Numbered from the stretch's first letter, positions 7,562 to 16,858 are shown. The stretch: DNA of 64,000 nt from Pseudomonas viridiflava (GCF_900582195.1 NZ_UTHA01000289.1:1-64000), one strand, 5' to 3'. Numbers and translations are program-made. Notes: generated by a model not told the origin, from the letters alone.

Positions 7562-8551
7562 ATGCTGGCGCAATTGATCGCGCTCGATTGGGGGACGACC
7601 TCATTACGTGCTTACAAACTCGCGGCGGGCGGTGTGGTGCTGGAGCAGCGCGCGCTGTCGTCCGGGATCATGCAACTGCCGAAGACTCCGCGAGTCATCA
7701 ACGGTCGCGAATGCGCCGATGGTTTTGAACTGGCGTTCGACGAGGCGTGCGGCGACTGGCTCGATGCGCAGCCGAATCTGCCGGTGATTGCCTGCGGCAT
7801 GGTCGGCAGCGCGCAGGGCTGGTGTGAAGCGGCCTACTGCGAGACGCCGGCGAACGTTGCCAATCTCGGAAACTCCCTACAAACAGTTATCAGCATTCGC
7901 GGCACCGTCGTGCATATCGTGCCGGGTGTGATTCAGCGTTCGCGTCTGCCGAACGTGATGCGCGGCGAAGAAACCCAAGTGCTCGGCGTGCTGCAGAATC
8001 TGCCGATTGAGGCGGGTGCTGATCTGTTGATCGGCCTGCCGGGCAGTCACTCGAAATGGGTCGACGTGGTCGATGGCTGCATCACTCATTTCGATACCTT
8101 CATGACCGGCGAAGTATTCGCCGTGCTCAGTGAACACAGCATTCTCGGCCGTACCCTGAAGCAAGGCGCGACGTTCGATGCTCTGGCGTTTGACCGGGGC
8201 GTGCAGGTTGCGCAATCGGCGGACGGTGAACTCGGCGTGCTGTCGACGTTGTTCAGTGCCCGTACCTTGGGCCTGACCGGCGAACTCAGCCCGACGGCGC
8301 AGGCGGATTATCTGTCCGGCCTGATGATCGGCCATGAACTGGCGGCACTCGCCAGCGCTCAACGCCGTCGCCGCAACAACCCGAATCTTCCTTCGATCAT
8401 CCTCATCGGCAACGCGCAACTCTGTGCGCGCTACAGCCGCGCCCTCGATGCCTGCGGGTTCGCCAACGTGACGCTGGCCGAGCAGGCCACCGAGCGTGGT
8501 CTGTGGCAACTGGCGCTGGCCGCCGGACTGATCGATTCCTCATCCCGTTAA
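7562..8551 (+). CDS. dgoK: 2-dehydro-3-deoxygalactonokinase
   Basis: 329 residues. The N-terminus has the ASKHA-type phosphate loop ALDWGTTSLRAY, and the middle has LLIGLPGSHSKWV, both typical of DgoK (PF05035). The enzyme phosphorylates 2-keto-3-deoxy-D-galactonate with ATP in the cytoplasm, the second step of D-galactonate breakdown. The order kinase-aldolase-dehydratase-transporter on one strand confirms the assignment. It is the first gene after the promoter at 7494-7523. Confidence 0.93.
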   Translation: MLAQLIALDWGTTSLRAYKLAAGGVVLEQRALSSGIMQLPKTPRVINGRECADGFELAFDEACGDWLDAQPNLPVIACGMVGSAQGWCEAAYCETPANVANLGNSLQTVISIRGTVVHIVPGVIQRSRLPNVMRGEETQVLGVLQNLPIEAGADLLIGLPGSHSKWVDVVDGCITHFDTFMTGEVFAVLSEHSILGRTLKQGATFDALAFDRGVQVAQSADGELGVLSTLFSARTLGLTGELSPTAQADYLSGLMIGHELAALASAQRRRRNNPNLPSIILIGNAQLCARYSRALDACGFANVTLAEQATERGLWQLALAAGLIDSSSR

Positions 8552-8570
8552 CCCTGACTGGAGGCCTGAC

Positions 8571-9191
8571 ATGCTCAAGCAAGCATTGGCGCAAAACGGT
8601 CTGATCGCGATTCTGCGGGGCCTGCATCCGCAGGAAGCCGCCGCTGTCGGAGAAGTCCTGTATGCGGCCGGATTTCGCGTCATCGAAGTACCGCTAAATT
8701 CCCCTTCGCCGTACGAAAGTATCCGCATCCTGCGCAAGACCTTGCCTGCCGATTGCCTGATCGGTGCCGGCACGGTGCTGACGCCGGAGCAGGTCGGGTT
8801 GGTGAAAGAAGCCGGCGGTCAAGTGATCGTCATGCCGCACAGCGACGCCAAGGTGTTGCGCGCGGCGAAAGCGGCGGGGCTGTTCCTGTCGCCGGGCGTT
8901 GCCACACCGACCGAAGCGTTCGCGGCGCTGGAGGAGGGGGCGGACATTCTCAAGCTGTTCCCGGCCGAGCAGATGGGCCCGGCGGTCGTCAAAGCCTGGC
9001 TCGCAGTGTTGCCGTCCGGGACGGTGCTGGCGCCGGTCGGCGGCATCACGCCGGACAACATGCAGGCGTTTATCGATGCTGGTGTGAAAGGTTTCGGTCT
9101 CGGCTCCGGCCTGTTCAAACCGGGCATGACGGCGGAGCAGGTGGCGGTGAATGCCAAGGCCTACGTGGCCGCGTGGAAGGCCCTTCGCTAA
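8571..9191 (+). CDS. dgoA: 2-dehydro-3-deoxy-6-phosphogalactonate aldolase
   Basis: 206 residues, a class I KDPG/KDPGal aldolase. The Schiff-base lysine is Lys128 in ADILKLFPAEQMGP; the general base glutamate lies in VIEVPLNSP, and the phosphate loop is near GGITPDNM and GLGSGLFKPG. It cleaves the kinase product to pyruvate and glyceraldehyde 3-phosphate. The start lies 19 bases after the kinase stop with GGAGG just upstream. In E. coli the aldolase and dehydratase functions were once listed as a fusion, but here they are separate genes. Confidence 0.93.
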   Translation: MLKQALAQNGLIAILRGLHPQEAAAVGEVLYAAGFRVIEVPLNSPSPYESIRILRKTLPADCLIGAGTVLTPEQVGLVKEAGGQVIVMPHSDAKVLRAAKAAGLFLSPGVATPTEAFAALEEGADILKLFPAEQMGPAVVKAWLAVLPSGTVLAPVGGITPDNMQAFIDAGVKGFGLGSGLFKPGMTAEQVAVNAKAYVAAWKALR

Positions 9192-9237
9192 GACTTTTTT
9201 GGCGCTGCGTGCGCTACATCTATAAGAGAGACAAAAG

Positions 9238-10386
9238 ATGAAAATCACCAAACTCACCACCTTCATCGTCCCGCCGCGCTGGTGCTTCCTCAAGGTCGAA
9301 ACCGACGAGGGCGTAACCGGTTGGGGCGAGCCCGTGGTCGAAGGCCGTGCGCATACGGTTGCGGCTGCCGTTGAAGAATTGTCCGACTACCTGATTGGCA
9401 AAGACCCACGCAACATCGAAGACATCTGGACCGTGCTGTATCGCGGCGGTTTCTACCGTGGCGGCGCAATACACATGAGTGCGCTGGCCGGTATCGATCA
9501 GGCGCTGTGGGACATCAAGGGCAAGGCCCTCGGTGTGTCAGTGAGTGATCTGCTCGGTGGCCAGGTGCGTGACAAGATTCGCGTGTATTCGTGGATCGGC
9601 GGTGACCGTCCGGCCGACACCGCGCGGGCGGCGAAAGAGGCGGTGAGCCGTGGGTTTACCGCAGTGAAAATGAACGGCACCGAAGAGCTGCAATTTCTCG
9701 ACACCTTTGAAAAAGTCGATCTGGCGCTGGCCAACGTTGCCGCCGTGCGTGACGCGGTCGGACCCAACGTGGGCATCGGCGTCGATTTCCATGGCCGGGT
9801 GCACAAGCCAATGGCCAAGGTGCTGATGAAAGAACTCGATCCGTACAAACTGATGTTTATCGAAGAGCCGGTGCTCAGCGAAAACTACGAAGCCTTGAAA
9901 GAACTGGCACCGCTGACCAGCACACCGATTGCCCTCGGTGAGCGGCTGTTCTCACGCTGGGACTTTAAACGCGTGCTGAGCGAAGGCTACGTCGACATCA
10001 TCCAGCCGGATGCGTCCCACGCCGGCGGCATCACTGAAACCCGCAAGATCGCCAATATGGCCGAGGCCTACGACGTCGCACTGGCGCTGCACTGCCCGCT
10101 GGGGCCGATTGCGCTGGCAGCGTGTTTGCAACTCGACGCGGCTTGTTACAACGCGTTTATCCAGGAGCAAAGCCTGGGCATCCATTACAACGAGAGCAAT
10201 GACTTGCTCGACTACGTGAAGGATCCACGGGTGTTCGATTACGACAAGGGCTTCGTGAAGATCCCCAACGGCCCGGGCCTGGGTATCGAGATCAACGAGG
10301 AATACGTGATCGAGCGCGCGGCGGTCGGGCATCGCTGGCGCAACCCGATCTGGCGCCATGCCGATGGCAGCTTTGCCGAGTGGTGA
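9238..10386 (+). CDS. dgoD: D-galactonate dehydratase
   Basis: 382 residues, the full length of this enolase-superfamily enzyme. Visible active-site elements in order are AVKMNGTEEL, GVDFHGRVHKPMAK (metal Asp and catalytic His), FIEEPV and ALGERLFSRWDFK (metal Glu residues), IIQPDASHAGGITE, and HCPLGPIALAA. It removes water from D-galactonate to give 2-keto-3-deoxygalactonate, the first step of the pathway. It follows the aldolase by 46 bases. A 106-base palindromic repeat separates it from the transporter gene. Confidence 0.95.
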   Translation: MKITKLTTFIVPPRWCFLKVETDEGVTGWGEPVVEGRAHTVAAAVEELSDYLIGKDPRNIEDIWTVLYRGGFYRGGAIHMSALAGIDQALWDIKGKALGVSVSDLLGGQVRDKIRVYSWIGGDRPADTARAAKEAVSRGFTAVKMNGTEELQFLDTFEKVDLALANVAAVRDAVGPNVGIGVDFHGRVHKPMAKVLMKELDPYKLMFIEEPVLSENYEALKELAPLTSTPIALGERLFSRWDFKRVLSEGYVDIIQPDASHAGGITETRKIANMAEAYDVALALHCPLGPIALAACLQLDAACYNAFIQEQSLGIHYNESNDLLDYVKDPRVFDYDKGFVKIPNGPGLGIEINEEYVIERAAVGHRWRNPIWRHADGSFAEW

Positions 10387-10409
10387 GTCCTGCCTGACAT
10401 ACCCCATGA

Positions 10410-10515
10410 GATCGTTCCCACGCTCTGCGTGGGAATGCCTCAATGGACGCTCTGCGTCCGCTTTTGGGGCGCAGAGCGTCCCGGGCTGCATTCCCCGCGG
10501 AGCGTGGGAACGATC
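10410..10515. repeat. 106-base nested palindrome, second repeat family (complete copy)
   Basis: The outer arms are perfect: GATCGTTCCCACGCTC at 10410 and its reverse complement ending at 10515. An inner pair of perfect 11-base arms (gacgctctgcg and cgcagagcgtc) surrounds a short loop. A half copy with the same left arm lies at 59024. The element sits inside the galactonate operon between dgoD and the transporter gene. Confidence 0.85.
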
Positions 10516-10566
10516 AGATGCAAGGCCTCAGGCCGACCTCAATAAACATAAAAAGAGGCTCTCCCC

Positions 10567-11877
10567 ATGCAACCGCAAACCCTCACCGGGCAGGCGTCTT
10601 TAGTCACGCCTAGCCGCAAGCGGTTTTTCATCATGGTGTTGCTGTTTATCACCGTGGTCATCAACTACCTCGACCGCAGCAACCTGTCGATTGCCGCGCC
10701 GGCCCTGACCAGTGATCTGGGCATCGACCCGATTCACGTCGGCCTGATCTTTTCCGCGTTTGGCTGGACCTACGCCGCCATGCAGATCCCCGGTGGCTGG
10801 CTGGTCGATCGCGTGCCGCCGCGCATTCTTTACAGCGTCGCATTGCTGCTGTGGTCGCTGGCCACGGTGATGCTCGGGTTCGCCGCCAGTTTCATTGCGC
10901 TGTTCGTGTTGCGCATGGCGGTCGGTGCGCTGGAAGCACCGGCCTATCCGATCAACAGCCGTGTGGTCACGACGTGGTTTCCCGAGCGTGAGCGCGCCAC
11001 GGCGATTGGTTTTTACACGTCGGGGCAGTTCGTCGGTCTGGCATTCCTGACCCCGGTTCTGGCTTGGCTGCAACACGAATTCGGCTGGCACATGGTCTTC
11101 GTCGCGACTGGCGCCGTCGGCATTATCTGGGCAGCAATCTGGTACGCGGTGTATCGCGAGCCACGGGATTTCAAAGGTGCCAACGAAGCCGAAATCGATC
11201 TGATTCGCGAGGGCGGAGGTCTGGTTGATATTCAACAGGAAACGGCCAAGGTCAAAGCCAAATTCAGCTGGACCGATCTGGGTATCGTCCTGACCAAACG
11301 CAAGTTGTGGGGCATTTATCTCGGCCAGTTTTGCCTGAACTCGACGCTGTGGTTTTTCCTCACGTGGTTCCCGACCTATCTGGTGAAATATCGCGGCATG
11401 GACTTCATCAAGTCCGGCCTGTTGGCATCGCTGCCGTTTCTCGCCGCGTTCATCGGTGTGCTGTGTTCGGGGTTCTTTTCCGACTTCCTGATTCGTCGCG
11501 GCTACACCGTCGGGTTTGCGCGCAAGTTGCCGATCATTGGCGGGCTGCTGATTTCCACTTCGATCATCGGCGCCAACTTCGTTGAGTCGACGCCGCTGGT
11601 GATTGCCTTTCTGGCGTTGGCATTTTTCGGTAACGGTTTGGCCTCGATCACCTGGTCGCTGGTGTCGACGCTGGCGCCGGCGCGGTTGTTGGGGTTGACC
11701 GGCGGGGTGTTCAACTTCATCGGCAACCTGTCGGCGATTGCCACGCCGATCGTCATCGGCTTCCTCGCCAGCGGCGATTCCTTCGCCCCGGCGATCACCT
11801 ACATCGCGGTGCTCGCCTTGGTCGGTGCATTGTCCTACGTGCTGCTGGTCGGCAAGGTCGAGCGGATCGAGTTGTAG
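10567..11877 (+). CDS. dgoT: MFS transporter, D-galactonate/hexuronate:H+ symporter family
   Basis: 436 residues with about 12 membrane segments. The start of the first one reads VVINYLDRSNLSIAAP, the signature of the anion:cation symporter branch that includes DgoT, ExuT and GudP. The loop GGWLVDRVPPR after the second helix is the MFS motif A region. It very likely brings D-galactonate across the inner membrane for the three enzymes upstream. The substrate is assigned from context, as the branch takes several sugar acids. Confidence 0.85.
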   Translation: MQPQTLTGQASLVTPSRKRFFIMVLLFITVVINYLDRSNLSIAAPALTSDLGIDPIHVGLIFSAFGWTYAAMQIPGGWLVDRVPPRILYSVALLLWSLATVMLGFAASFIALFVLRMAVGALEAPAYPINSRVVTTWFPERERATAIGFYTSGQFVGLAFLTPVLAWLQHEFGWHMVFVATGAVGIIWAAIWYAVYREPRDFKGANEAEIDLIREGGGLVDIQQETAKVKAKFSWTDLGIVLTKRKLWGIYLGQFCLNSTLWFFLTWFPTYLVKYRGMDFIKSGLLASLPFLAAFIGVLCSGFFSDFLIRRGYTVGFARKLPIIGGLLISTSIIGANFVESTPLVIAFLALAFFGNGLASITWSLVSTLAPARLLGLTGGVFNFIGNLSAIATPIVIGFLASGDSFAPAITYIAVLALVGALSYVLLVGKVERIEL

Positions 11878-11938
11878 TGGTCTGCGTCGGGCGACCATAA
11901 TGCCGCCCGTTCCCTCGCTCAACGGTAAAAGGCTGGAT

Positions 11939-12742
11939 ATGCAGGAAGACGCCCCGGAAAGAACCAAGGACGCCGCACCCACCGGCACCCAGACGCTGTT
12001 GCGCGGCCTGGGTGTGGTGCAAGCGGTGGCCAGTGGCGCCCGTGATCTTAAAGAGATTGCCCGGCTGATCGGCACCACGCGCAGCACCACCCATCGTCTG
12101 GCCAGTTGCCTGGTCGACGAGCGCTACCTGCGCGTGGTGCCGCAAGTCGGATATTTGCTCGGGCCGAAGCTGATCGAACTGGGTTTTCAGGCCCGCGAAG
12201 AGTTGCCGCTGGTGACCTTGGCCGGGCCCTATCTGGACGAGTTGTCGGCGCTGACCGGCGACACCGTGCACCTGGGGATTCGTGAAGGCGATGAAGTGCT
12301 GTATCTGCTGAAGAATCCGGGGCGCAACGGCCCGGAAATGCGTTCGCGGGTCGGCCATCGCATGCCGCTGGCACGCACCGGTATTGGCAAGGCGTTGATG
12401 CTCGATGACTCGCCGAAAGATTGGCAACGTCTGTACGACATCAGTCTGCCCGCAGGTGGGAAAAGTCAGTTCTGGCCGCAGCATCCCCAGCAGTCGTGGG
12501 AACAGCTTGAGCAGCGCATGACCGAGTACGTCGCCGGTGGCTACGCCTTCGATCTGGAGGACAACGAACCGTCGATCCGCTGCGTGGCGGCGCCGATTCG
12601 CGATGCGAGCAAGGGCATTGTTGCTGCGATCAGTATCGCCAGCACCGTGCCGTACATGCCGCTGGAAAAAATGGCCGAGCTGATTCCCCTGATCAAAGGG
12701 GTCACAGCCCGGCTTTCGGCGGAACTAGGTTTGAAGGTTTAA
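11939..12742 (+). CDS. IclR-family transcriptional regulator of the galactonate cluster
   Basis: 267 residues. Residues about 15-85 form the winged helix (GTQTLLRGLGVVQAVASGAR and IARLIGTTRSTTHRLASCLV). The rest is the IclR effector domain with ARTGIGKALML and the late IRCVAAPIRDASKGIVAAIS segment. Start at 11939 was chosen for AAAGG eight bases upstream; an in-frame ATG at 11900 is possible. It lies 61 bases after the transporter gene on the same strand. It probably senses a pathway intermediate and acts on the palindromes at 7464-7513 (inference). Its stop overlaps the convergent dehydrogenase stop by three to four bases. Confidence 0.85.
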   Translation: MQEDAPERTKDAAPTGTQTLLRGLGVVQAVASGARDLKEIARLIGTTRSTTHRLASCLVDERYLRVVPQVGYLLGPKLIELGFQAREELPLVTLAGPYLDELSALTGDTVHLGIREGDEVLYLLKNPGRNGPEMRSRVGHRMPLARTGIGKALMLDDSPKDWQRLYDISLPAGGKSQFWPQHPQQSWEQLEQRMTEYVAGGYAFDLEDNEPSIRCVAAPIRDASKGIVAAISIASTVPYMPLEKMAELIPLIKGVTARLSAELGLKV

Positions 12743-13791
12743 ACCTTGAGCGTCGCCATGTCGATCACGAAACGGTACTTCACGTCGCCGGCGATCATGC
12801 GCGCGTAAGCCTCGTTGATCTGGCGGATGTCGAGCATTTCGATGTCGCAGGTGATGTTGTGCTCGGCGCAGAAATCCAGCACTTCCTGGGTTTCTGCAAC
12901 GCCACCGATCAACGAACCGGCCAGCACACGACGGCTCATCACCAGTTTGCCGGCGTGGACCGGTGGATCGATCGGTTCGATCAGACCGACGAGAATGTGC
13001 ACGCCGTCGAAGCGCAGGGTGTCGAGGTACGGGTTGAGATCGTGCTGCACCGGAATGGTGTCGAGCAGGAAGTCGAAGTAGCCGGCAGCGGCTTTCATCT
13101 GCTCGGCGTCGGTGGAAACGATCACGTGATCGGCGCCTTGACGGCGACCTTCTTCAGCCTTGCTCGCCGAGCGGGTGAACAGCGTGACTTCGGCGCCCAT
13201 GGCCTTGGCAAACTTGATGCCCATGTGGCCCAGACCGCCCATGCCAAGAATCCCGACCTTGTCGCCAGCCTTGACGCCGTAGTGCTTGAGCGGCGAGTAG
13301 GTGGTGATGCCGGCACAGAGAATCGGCGCGGCGCTGGCCAACGCGAGTCTTTCCGGGATGCGCACGACAAAGTGTTCGCTGACCACGATGCTGTCCGAAT
13401 AACCGCCCATGGTGTTGCTGCCATCAACCCGATCCGGGGTGGCGTAGGTCATGGTCGGGCCTTCCAGGCAATACTGCTCAAGGTTCGACTGGCACGCTTC
13501 GCAGGTGCGGCAAGAGTCGACCATGCAGCCAACGCCGACCAGATCGCCGACTTTGTGCTGGGTGACATTCGCACCGATCGCGGTGACTTTTCCGACGATC
13601 TCGTGGCCCGGCATCAACGGGTAAACGGCGATGCCCCATTCGTTGCGTGCCTGATGGATGTCGGAGTGGCAGACGCCGCAGTAAAGGATTTCGATCGCGA
13701 CGTCATCGGCGCGCGGGCTGCGGCGTTCGAATTTCATCGGGGCGAGGGGAGTGGTGGCCGATTGGGCGGCATAGCCGATGGCGGTATACAT
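12739..13791 (-). CDS. zinc-dependent NAD(P) alcohol dehydrogenase, YahK/cinnamyl-alcohol type
   Basis: 350 residues, medium-chain dehydrogenase. The catalytic zinc ligands are the cysteine of ILYCGVCHSD, the histidine of MPGHE and a later cysteine in APILCAG. The structural zinc lobe is CRTCEACQSNLEQYC. The nucleotide-binding loop is GILGMGGLGHMG. This subgroup reduces a wide range of aldehydes. GAGG lies seven bases before the ATG at 13791. The AraC gene starts 192 bases away on the other strand, so it is probably the local regulator. Confidence 0.9.
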   Translation of the reverse strand: MYTAIGYAAQSATTPLAPMKFERRSPRADDVAIEILYCGVCHSDIHQARNEWGIAVYPLMPGHEIVGKVTAIGANVTQHKVGDLVGVGCMVDSCRTCEACQSNLEQYCLEGPTMTYATPDRVDGSNTMGGYSDSIVVSEHFVVRIPERLALASAAPILCAGITTYSPLKHYGVKAGDKVGILGMGGLGHMGIKFAKAMGAEVTLFTRSASKAEEGRRQGADHVIVSTDAEQMKAAAGYFDFLLDTIPVQHDLNPYLDTLRFDGVHILVGLIEPIDPPVHAGKLVMSRRVLAGSLIGGVAETQEVLDFCAEHNITCDIEMLDIRQINEAYARMIAGDVKYRFVIDMATLKV

Positions 13792-13983
13792 ATGAAACCT
13801 CGCAAAAGCAGTGACAGGGGAGGCGGCGCATTTTGGGCGTCGACTGTCGGTCCGGCCATGACGATTCCTCCGGGTCTTATGCCTAATCCTCCGGCATACG
13901 GGTTTGATCGGTCGCATTGGCAAAAGGATCTGCGATGATGTTTTCATCCCCTATTTCCGTGATTTTTCGTGAAGAACAATTCG

Positions 13984-14874
13984 ATGCAATTGACCCGTCA
14001 TCTTGATGCCAATGCGCGGCTGGTTTCGCTGATCGAACCGCTGGCGCTGCGCGATGGTTATTCGCCGACCGGTTTGCCCGGTGTGCAAGTGTTGCGCGCC
14101 AGTTGCGATGTCGCCCGTGGCCCGCACATTTACGAGCCGAGCCTGATGATCATCGCCCAGGGCAGCAAACTGGCGTTTCTCGGGCCACGCACCATGGAAT
14201 ACGGCGCCGGGCATTATCTGATTCAGGCACTGCCGGTGCCGTTCGAGTGCGAGACGTTTGCCTTGCCGGATGCGCCATTGCTCGGGGTGTCCGTGGCGAT
14301 CGATCGGGTGTTGCTCGGTGAACTGGTGCTGGCCATGGGGCTGGCGCCGGGTCGGCATATTCCGGCGCAGACACCGGAGTCGATGACCTCGGTGGTGCTT
14401 GACGATGCCATGCGTGGCTGTGTCGAACGCTTGCTGAGCTGCCTGCACGATCCGCTGGAATGCCAGATTCTCGGACCGGCGCGGGTGCGTGAATTGTTGT
14501 TCACCGCGTTGCGTGGGCCACAGGCCGATGTATTGCGCGCACTGGTCGAGCAGCAGGGACAGTTCGCGCGGGTGGCGGCGTCGATCAGTCATCTGCACGC
14601 GCATTACACCGAACCGTTGAATGTCGAGACCCTGGCCGGTTGCGCGAACATGAGCGTGTCGACCTTTCATGAACATTTCAAACGCAGCACGTTGTTGTCG
14701 CCGGTGCAGTATCTGAAGCGTTTGCGCTTGTTGAAGGCGCAGACGTTGTTGGTGGCGGAGGGCTTGGGGGTGGCTCAGGTGGCGCATCGGGTGGGGTATC
14801 AAAGTACTTCGCAGTTCAGCCGCGAGTACAAGCGCTACTTTGAACGCAGTCCCGGTGACGAACGCGCCGCCTGA
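13984..14874 (+). CDS. AraC-family transcriptional regulator
   Basis: 296 residues. The N-terminal half fits the AraC_N effector domain (PF06719: EPSLMIIAQGSKLAFLG and YLIQALPVPFECET). The C-terminal half has two helix-turn-helix units, LNVETLAGCANMSVSTFHEH and VAQVAHRVGYQSTSQFSREY. A GTG at 13969 would add five residues; the ATG at 13984 is preferred. Regulators of this subgroup often control a divergent alcohol or aldehyde dehydrogenase, as found here. Confidence 0.88.
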   Translation: MQLTRHLDANARLVSLIEPLALRDGYSPTGLPGVQVLRASCDVARGPHIYEPSLMIIAQGSKLAFLGPRTMEYGAGHYLIQALPVPFECETFALPDAPLLGVSVAIDRVLLGELVLAMGLAPGRHIPAQTPESMTSVVLDDAMRGCVERLLSCLHDPLECQILGPARVRELLFTALRGPQADVLRALVEQQGQFARVAASISHLHAHYTEPLNVETLAGCANMSVSTFHEHFKRSTLLSPVQYLKRLRLLKAQTLLVAEGLGVAQVAHRVGYQSTSQFSREYKRYFERSPGDERAA

Positions 14875-14917
14875 GTCGACGATAATCCCCTGTGGTGTCA
14901 GAGAAATTCTGGGCAAC

Positions 14918-14942
14918 AAAAAGGCCCCCAAATCGGGAGCCT
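14918..14942 (-). terminator. rho-independent terminator of etfQO
   Basis: Read on the minus strand: GGCTCCC, loop GATTTG, GGGGCC, then TTTTTG. It lies 20 bases past the etfQO stop and also faces the end of the AraC gene. Confidence 0.75.
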
Positions 14943-14961
14943 CGTTGTTCAGCGGTTCGAC

Positions 14962-16626
14962 TTACATATTCGGGTAGGTCGGGCCGCCAGCGCCTTCCGG
15001 CGTGACCCAGGTGATGTTCTGCGCAGGGTCCTTGATGTCACAGGTCTTGCAGTGCACGCAGTTCTGGGCGTTGATCTGGAAGCGCTTCTCGCCGTCTTCC
15101 TTGGTGATCACTTCGTACACGCCGGCCGGGCAGTAGCGCTGTGCCGGTTCGTCGTACAGCGGCAGGTTCTTGCTGATCGGAATGCTCGGGTCGGTCAGCT
15201 TCAGGTGGCAAGGCTGTTCTTCTTCGTGGTTGGTACCGGAGATGAATACCGAGCTGAGTTTGTCGAAGCTGAGCTTGCCGTCTGGTTTCGGGTAGTCGAT
15301 CTTCTTGCAGTCGGCGGCGAGCTTGAGGCAGGCGTAGTCCGGCTTGGTGTCGTGCAGGGTGAACGGCAGTTTGCCGCCGAAGATGTTCTGATCGAGCCAG
15401 TTGAAACCGCCGCCGACGATGGCGCCGAACTTGTGGATCGCCGGGCCGAAGTTACGGCTGGCGAACAGTTCGTCGTAGAGCCAGCTCTTCTTGAACGCGT
15501 CGACGTAAGCGGTCAGTTCTTCAGTGCCATCCTTTTCCGCGAACAGTGCGTCGGCCACCGATTCTGCGGCGAGCATGCCGGACTTCATCGCGGTGTGGCT
15601 GCCTTTGATCTTGGCGAAGTTCAGGGTGCCGAGGTCGCAACCGATCAGCGCGCCGCCCTTGAAGACCATTTTCGGCAGCGAGTTCAGGCCACCTTTGCAG
15701 ATGGCGCGAGCGCCGTAGCTGATGCGCTTGCCGCCTTCCAGGTACTGCGCCAGTACCGGGTGATGCTTGAGGCGCTGGAACTCGTCGAACGGCGACAGGT
15801 AAGTGTTGCTGTAGGACAGGTCAACGATCAGACCGACCACCACCTGGTTGTTTTCCAGGTGATAGAGGAACGAGCCGCCGGTGTTCTCGGTGCCCATGAT
15901 GTCCAGCGGCCAGCCGGCGGTGTGCACCACCAGGCCAGGCTGATGTTTGGCCGGATCGATTTCCCAGATTTCTTTCAGGCCGATGCCGTAGTGCTGGGCG
16001 TCGGCATCGCTGTCGAGGTTGTAGCGTTTGATCAGTTGCTTGCCGATGTGGCCACGGCAGCCTTCGGCGAACAGCGTGTATTTGCCACGCAGTTCCATGC
16101 CCGGGGTGTACAGGCCTTCTTTCGGGTTGCCTTCGCGGTCGACGCCCAGATCACCGGTGATGATCCCGCGCACCACGCCTTGCTCGTCGATCAGTGCTTC
16201 CTGAGCCGCGAAGCCCGGGTAGATTTCTACGCCGAGGTTTTCGGCCTGCTGAGCGAGCCAGCGGCACAGGTTGCCGAGGGAAATAATGTAGTTGCCTTCG
16301 TTGTGCATGGTCTTGGGCACAAAGAAGTCTGGAATTTTTTGCGCGTTTTCGGCGTTTTTCAGCACGAAAATATCGTCGCGGGTGACCGGCGTGTTCAGCG
16401 GCGCGCCAAGTTCTTTCCAGTCCGGGAACAGTTCGTTCAGAGCGCGTGGCTCAAACACGGCGCCGGACAGGATGTGTGCGCCGACTTCGGAGCCTTTTTC
16501 GACCACGCAGACGCTGATTTCCTTACCGGCTTCGGCGGCCTTCTGCTTCAGACGGCAGGCGGCGGACAGGCCAGCGGGGCCGGCACCGACGATGACCACG
16601 TCGAATTCCATGTATTCGCGTTCCAC
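14962..16626 (-). CDS. etfQO: electron transfer flavoprotein-ubiquinone oxidoreductase
   Basis: 554 residues, the usual length. It opens with the FAD dinucleotide loop DVVIVGAGPAGLSAACRL and closes with the 4Fe-4S cluster region, cysteines in CPAGVYEV and NCVHCKTCDIKDP, ending GGPTYPNM. The membrane-surface enzyme passes electrons from reduced ETF, loaded by acyl-CoA dehydrogenases, to ubiquinone. The start is GTG at 16626 with GGAG seven bases upstream; an ATG five codons in is the alternative. It is divergent from etfBA, its electron donor. Confidence 0.96.
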   Translation of the reverse strand: MEREYMEFDVVIVGAGPAGLSAACRLKQKAAEAGKEISVCVVEKGSEVGAHILSGAVFEPRALNELFPDWKELGAPLNTPVTRDDIFVLKNAENAQKIPDFFVPKTMHNEGNYIISLGNLCRWLAQQAENLGVEIYPGFAAQEALIDEQGVVRGIITGDLGVDREGNPKEGLYTPGMELRGKYTLFAEGCRGHIGKQLIKRYNLDSDADAQHYGIGLKEIWEIDPAKHQPGLVVHTAGWPLDIMGTENTGGSFLYHLENNQVVVGLIVDLSYSNTYLSPFDEFQRLKHHPVLAQYLEGGKRISYGARAICKGGLNSLPKMVFKGGALIGCDLGTLNFAKIKGSHTAMKSGMLAAESVADALFAEKDGTEELTAYVDAFKKSWLYDELFASRNFGPAIHKFGAIVGGGFNWLDQNIFGGKLPFTLHDTKPDYACLKLAADCKKIDYPKPDGKLSFDKLSSVFISGTNHEEEQPCHLKLTDPSIPISKNLPLYDEPAQRYCPAGVYEVITKEDGEKRFQINAQNCVHCKTCDIKDPAQNITWVTPEGAGGPTYPNM

Positions 16627-16753
16627 AGGCTATCTCCTACTCAAGGCTCAACAGTTTTTTTTCTAATTTGGAGGTTTGATGTCGCATCCGCTATTCCTTT
16701 ACGTTAACGTCAAGGGGAATATTGGAGAACAGACCTTTCTCTCTAGGCGGCGC

Positions 16754-16782
16754 ATTATATCTACACCACTCCGAGCGTCCAA
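16754..16782 (-). promoter_or_regulatory. sigma-70 promoter for etfQO
   Basis: On the minus strand: -35 TTGGAC (16782-16777), a 17-base spacer and a perfect -10 TATAAT (16759-16754). Transcription would begin about 125 bases before the GTG of etfQO. Confidence 0.7.
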
Positions 16783-16784
16783 TA

Positions 16785-16798
16785 CAAACGTTTGTTTG
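16785..16798. promoter_or_regulatory. PsrA-type operator
   Basis: CAAAC-GTTT-GTTTG fits the published PsrA pattern (G/C)AAAC-N2-4-GTTT(G/C). It lies two bases upstream of the -35 box of etfQO. In P. aeruginosa the fatty-acid-responsive regulator PsrA is known to control the etf genes, so this agrees with established biology. Confidence 0.65.
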
Positions 16799-16858
16799 AA
16801 TTGGCTCCAGCCCAGAGAAATCAAAGAAGCGCGGCTTATGAATGGTCATTTTGCTGTA

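Noticed and set aside
10600..12090. 496-codon minus-strand open frame opposite the galactonate transporter
   Set aside because: Low-complexity Gln/Arg/Pro-rich translation covering two genes on the plus strand; no start signal.
15052..16707. 551-codon plus-strand open frame opposite etfQO
   Set aside because: Antisense shadow of a clearly identified gene; no ribosome site or family pattern.
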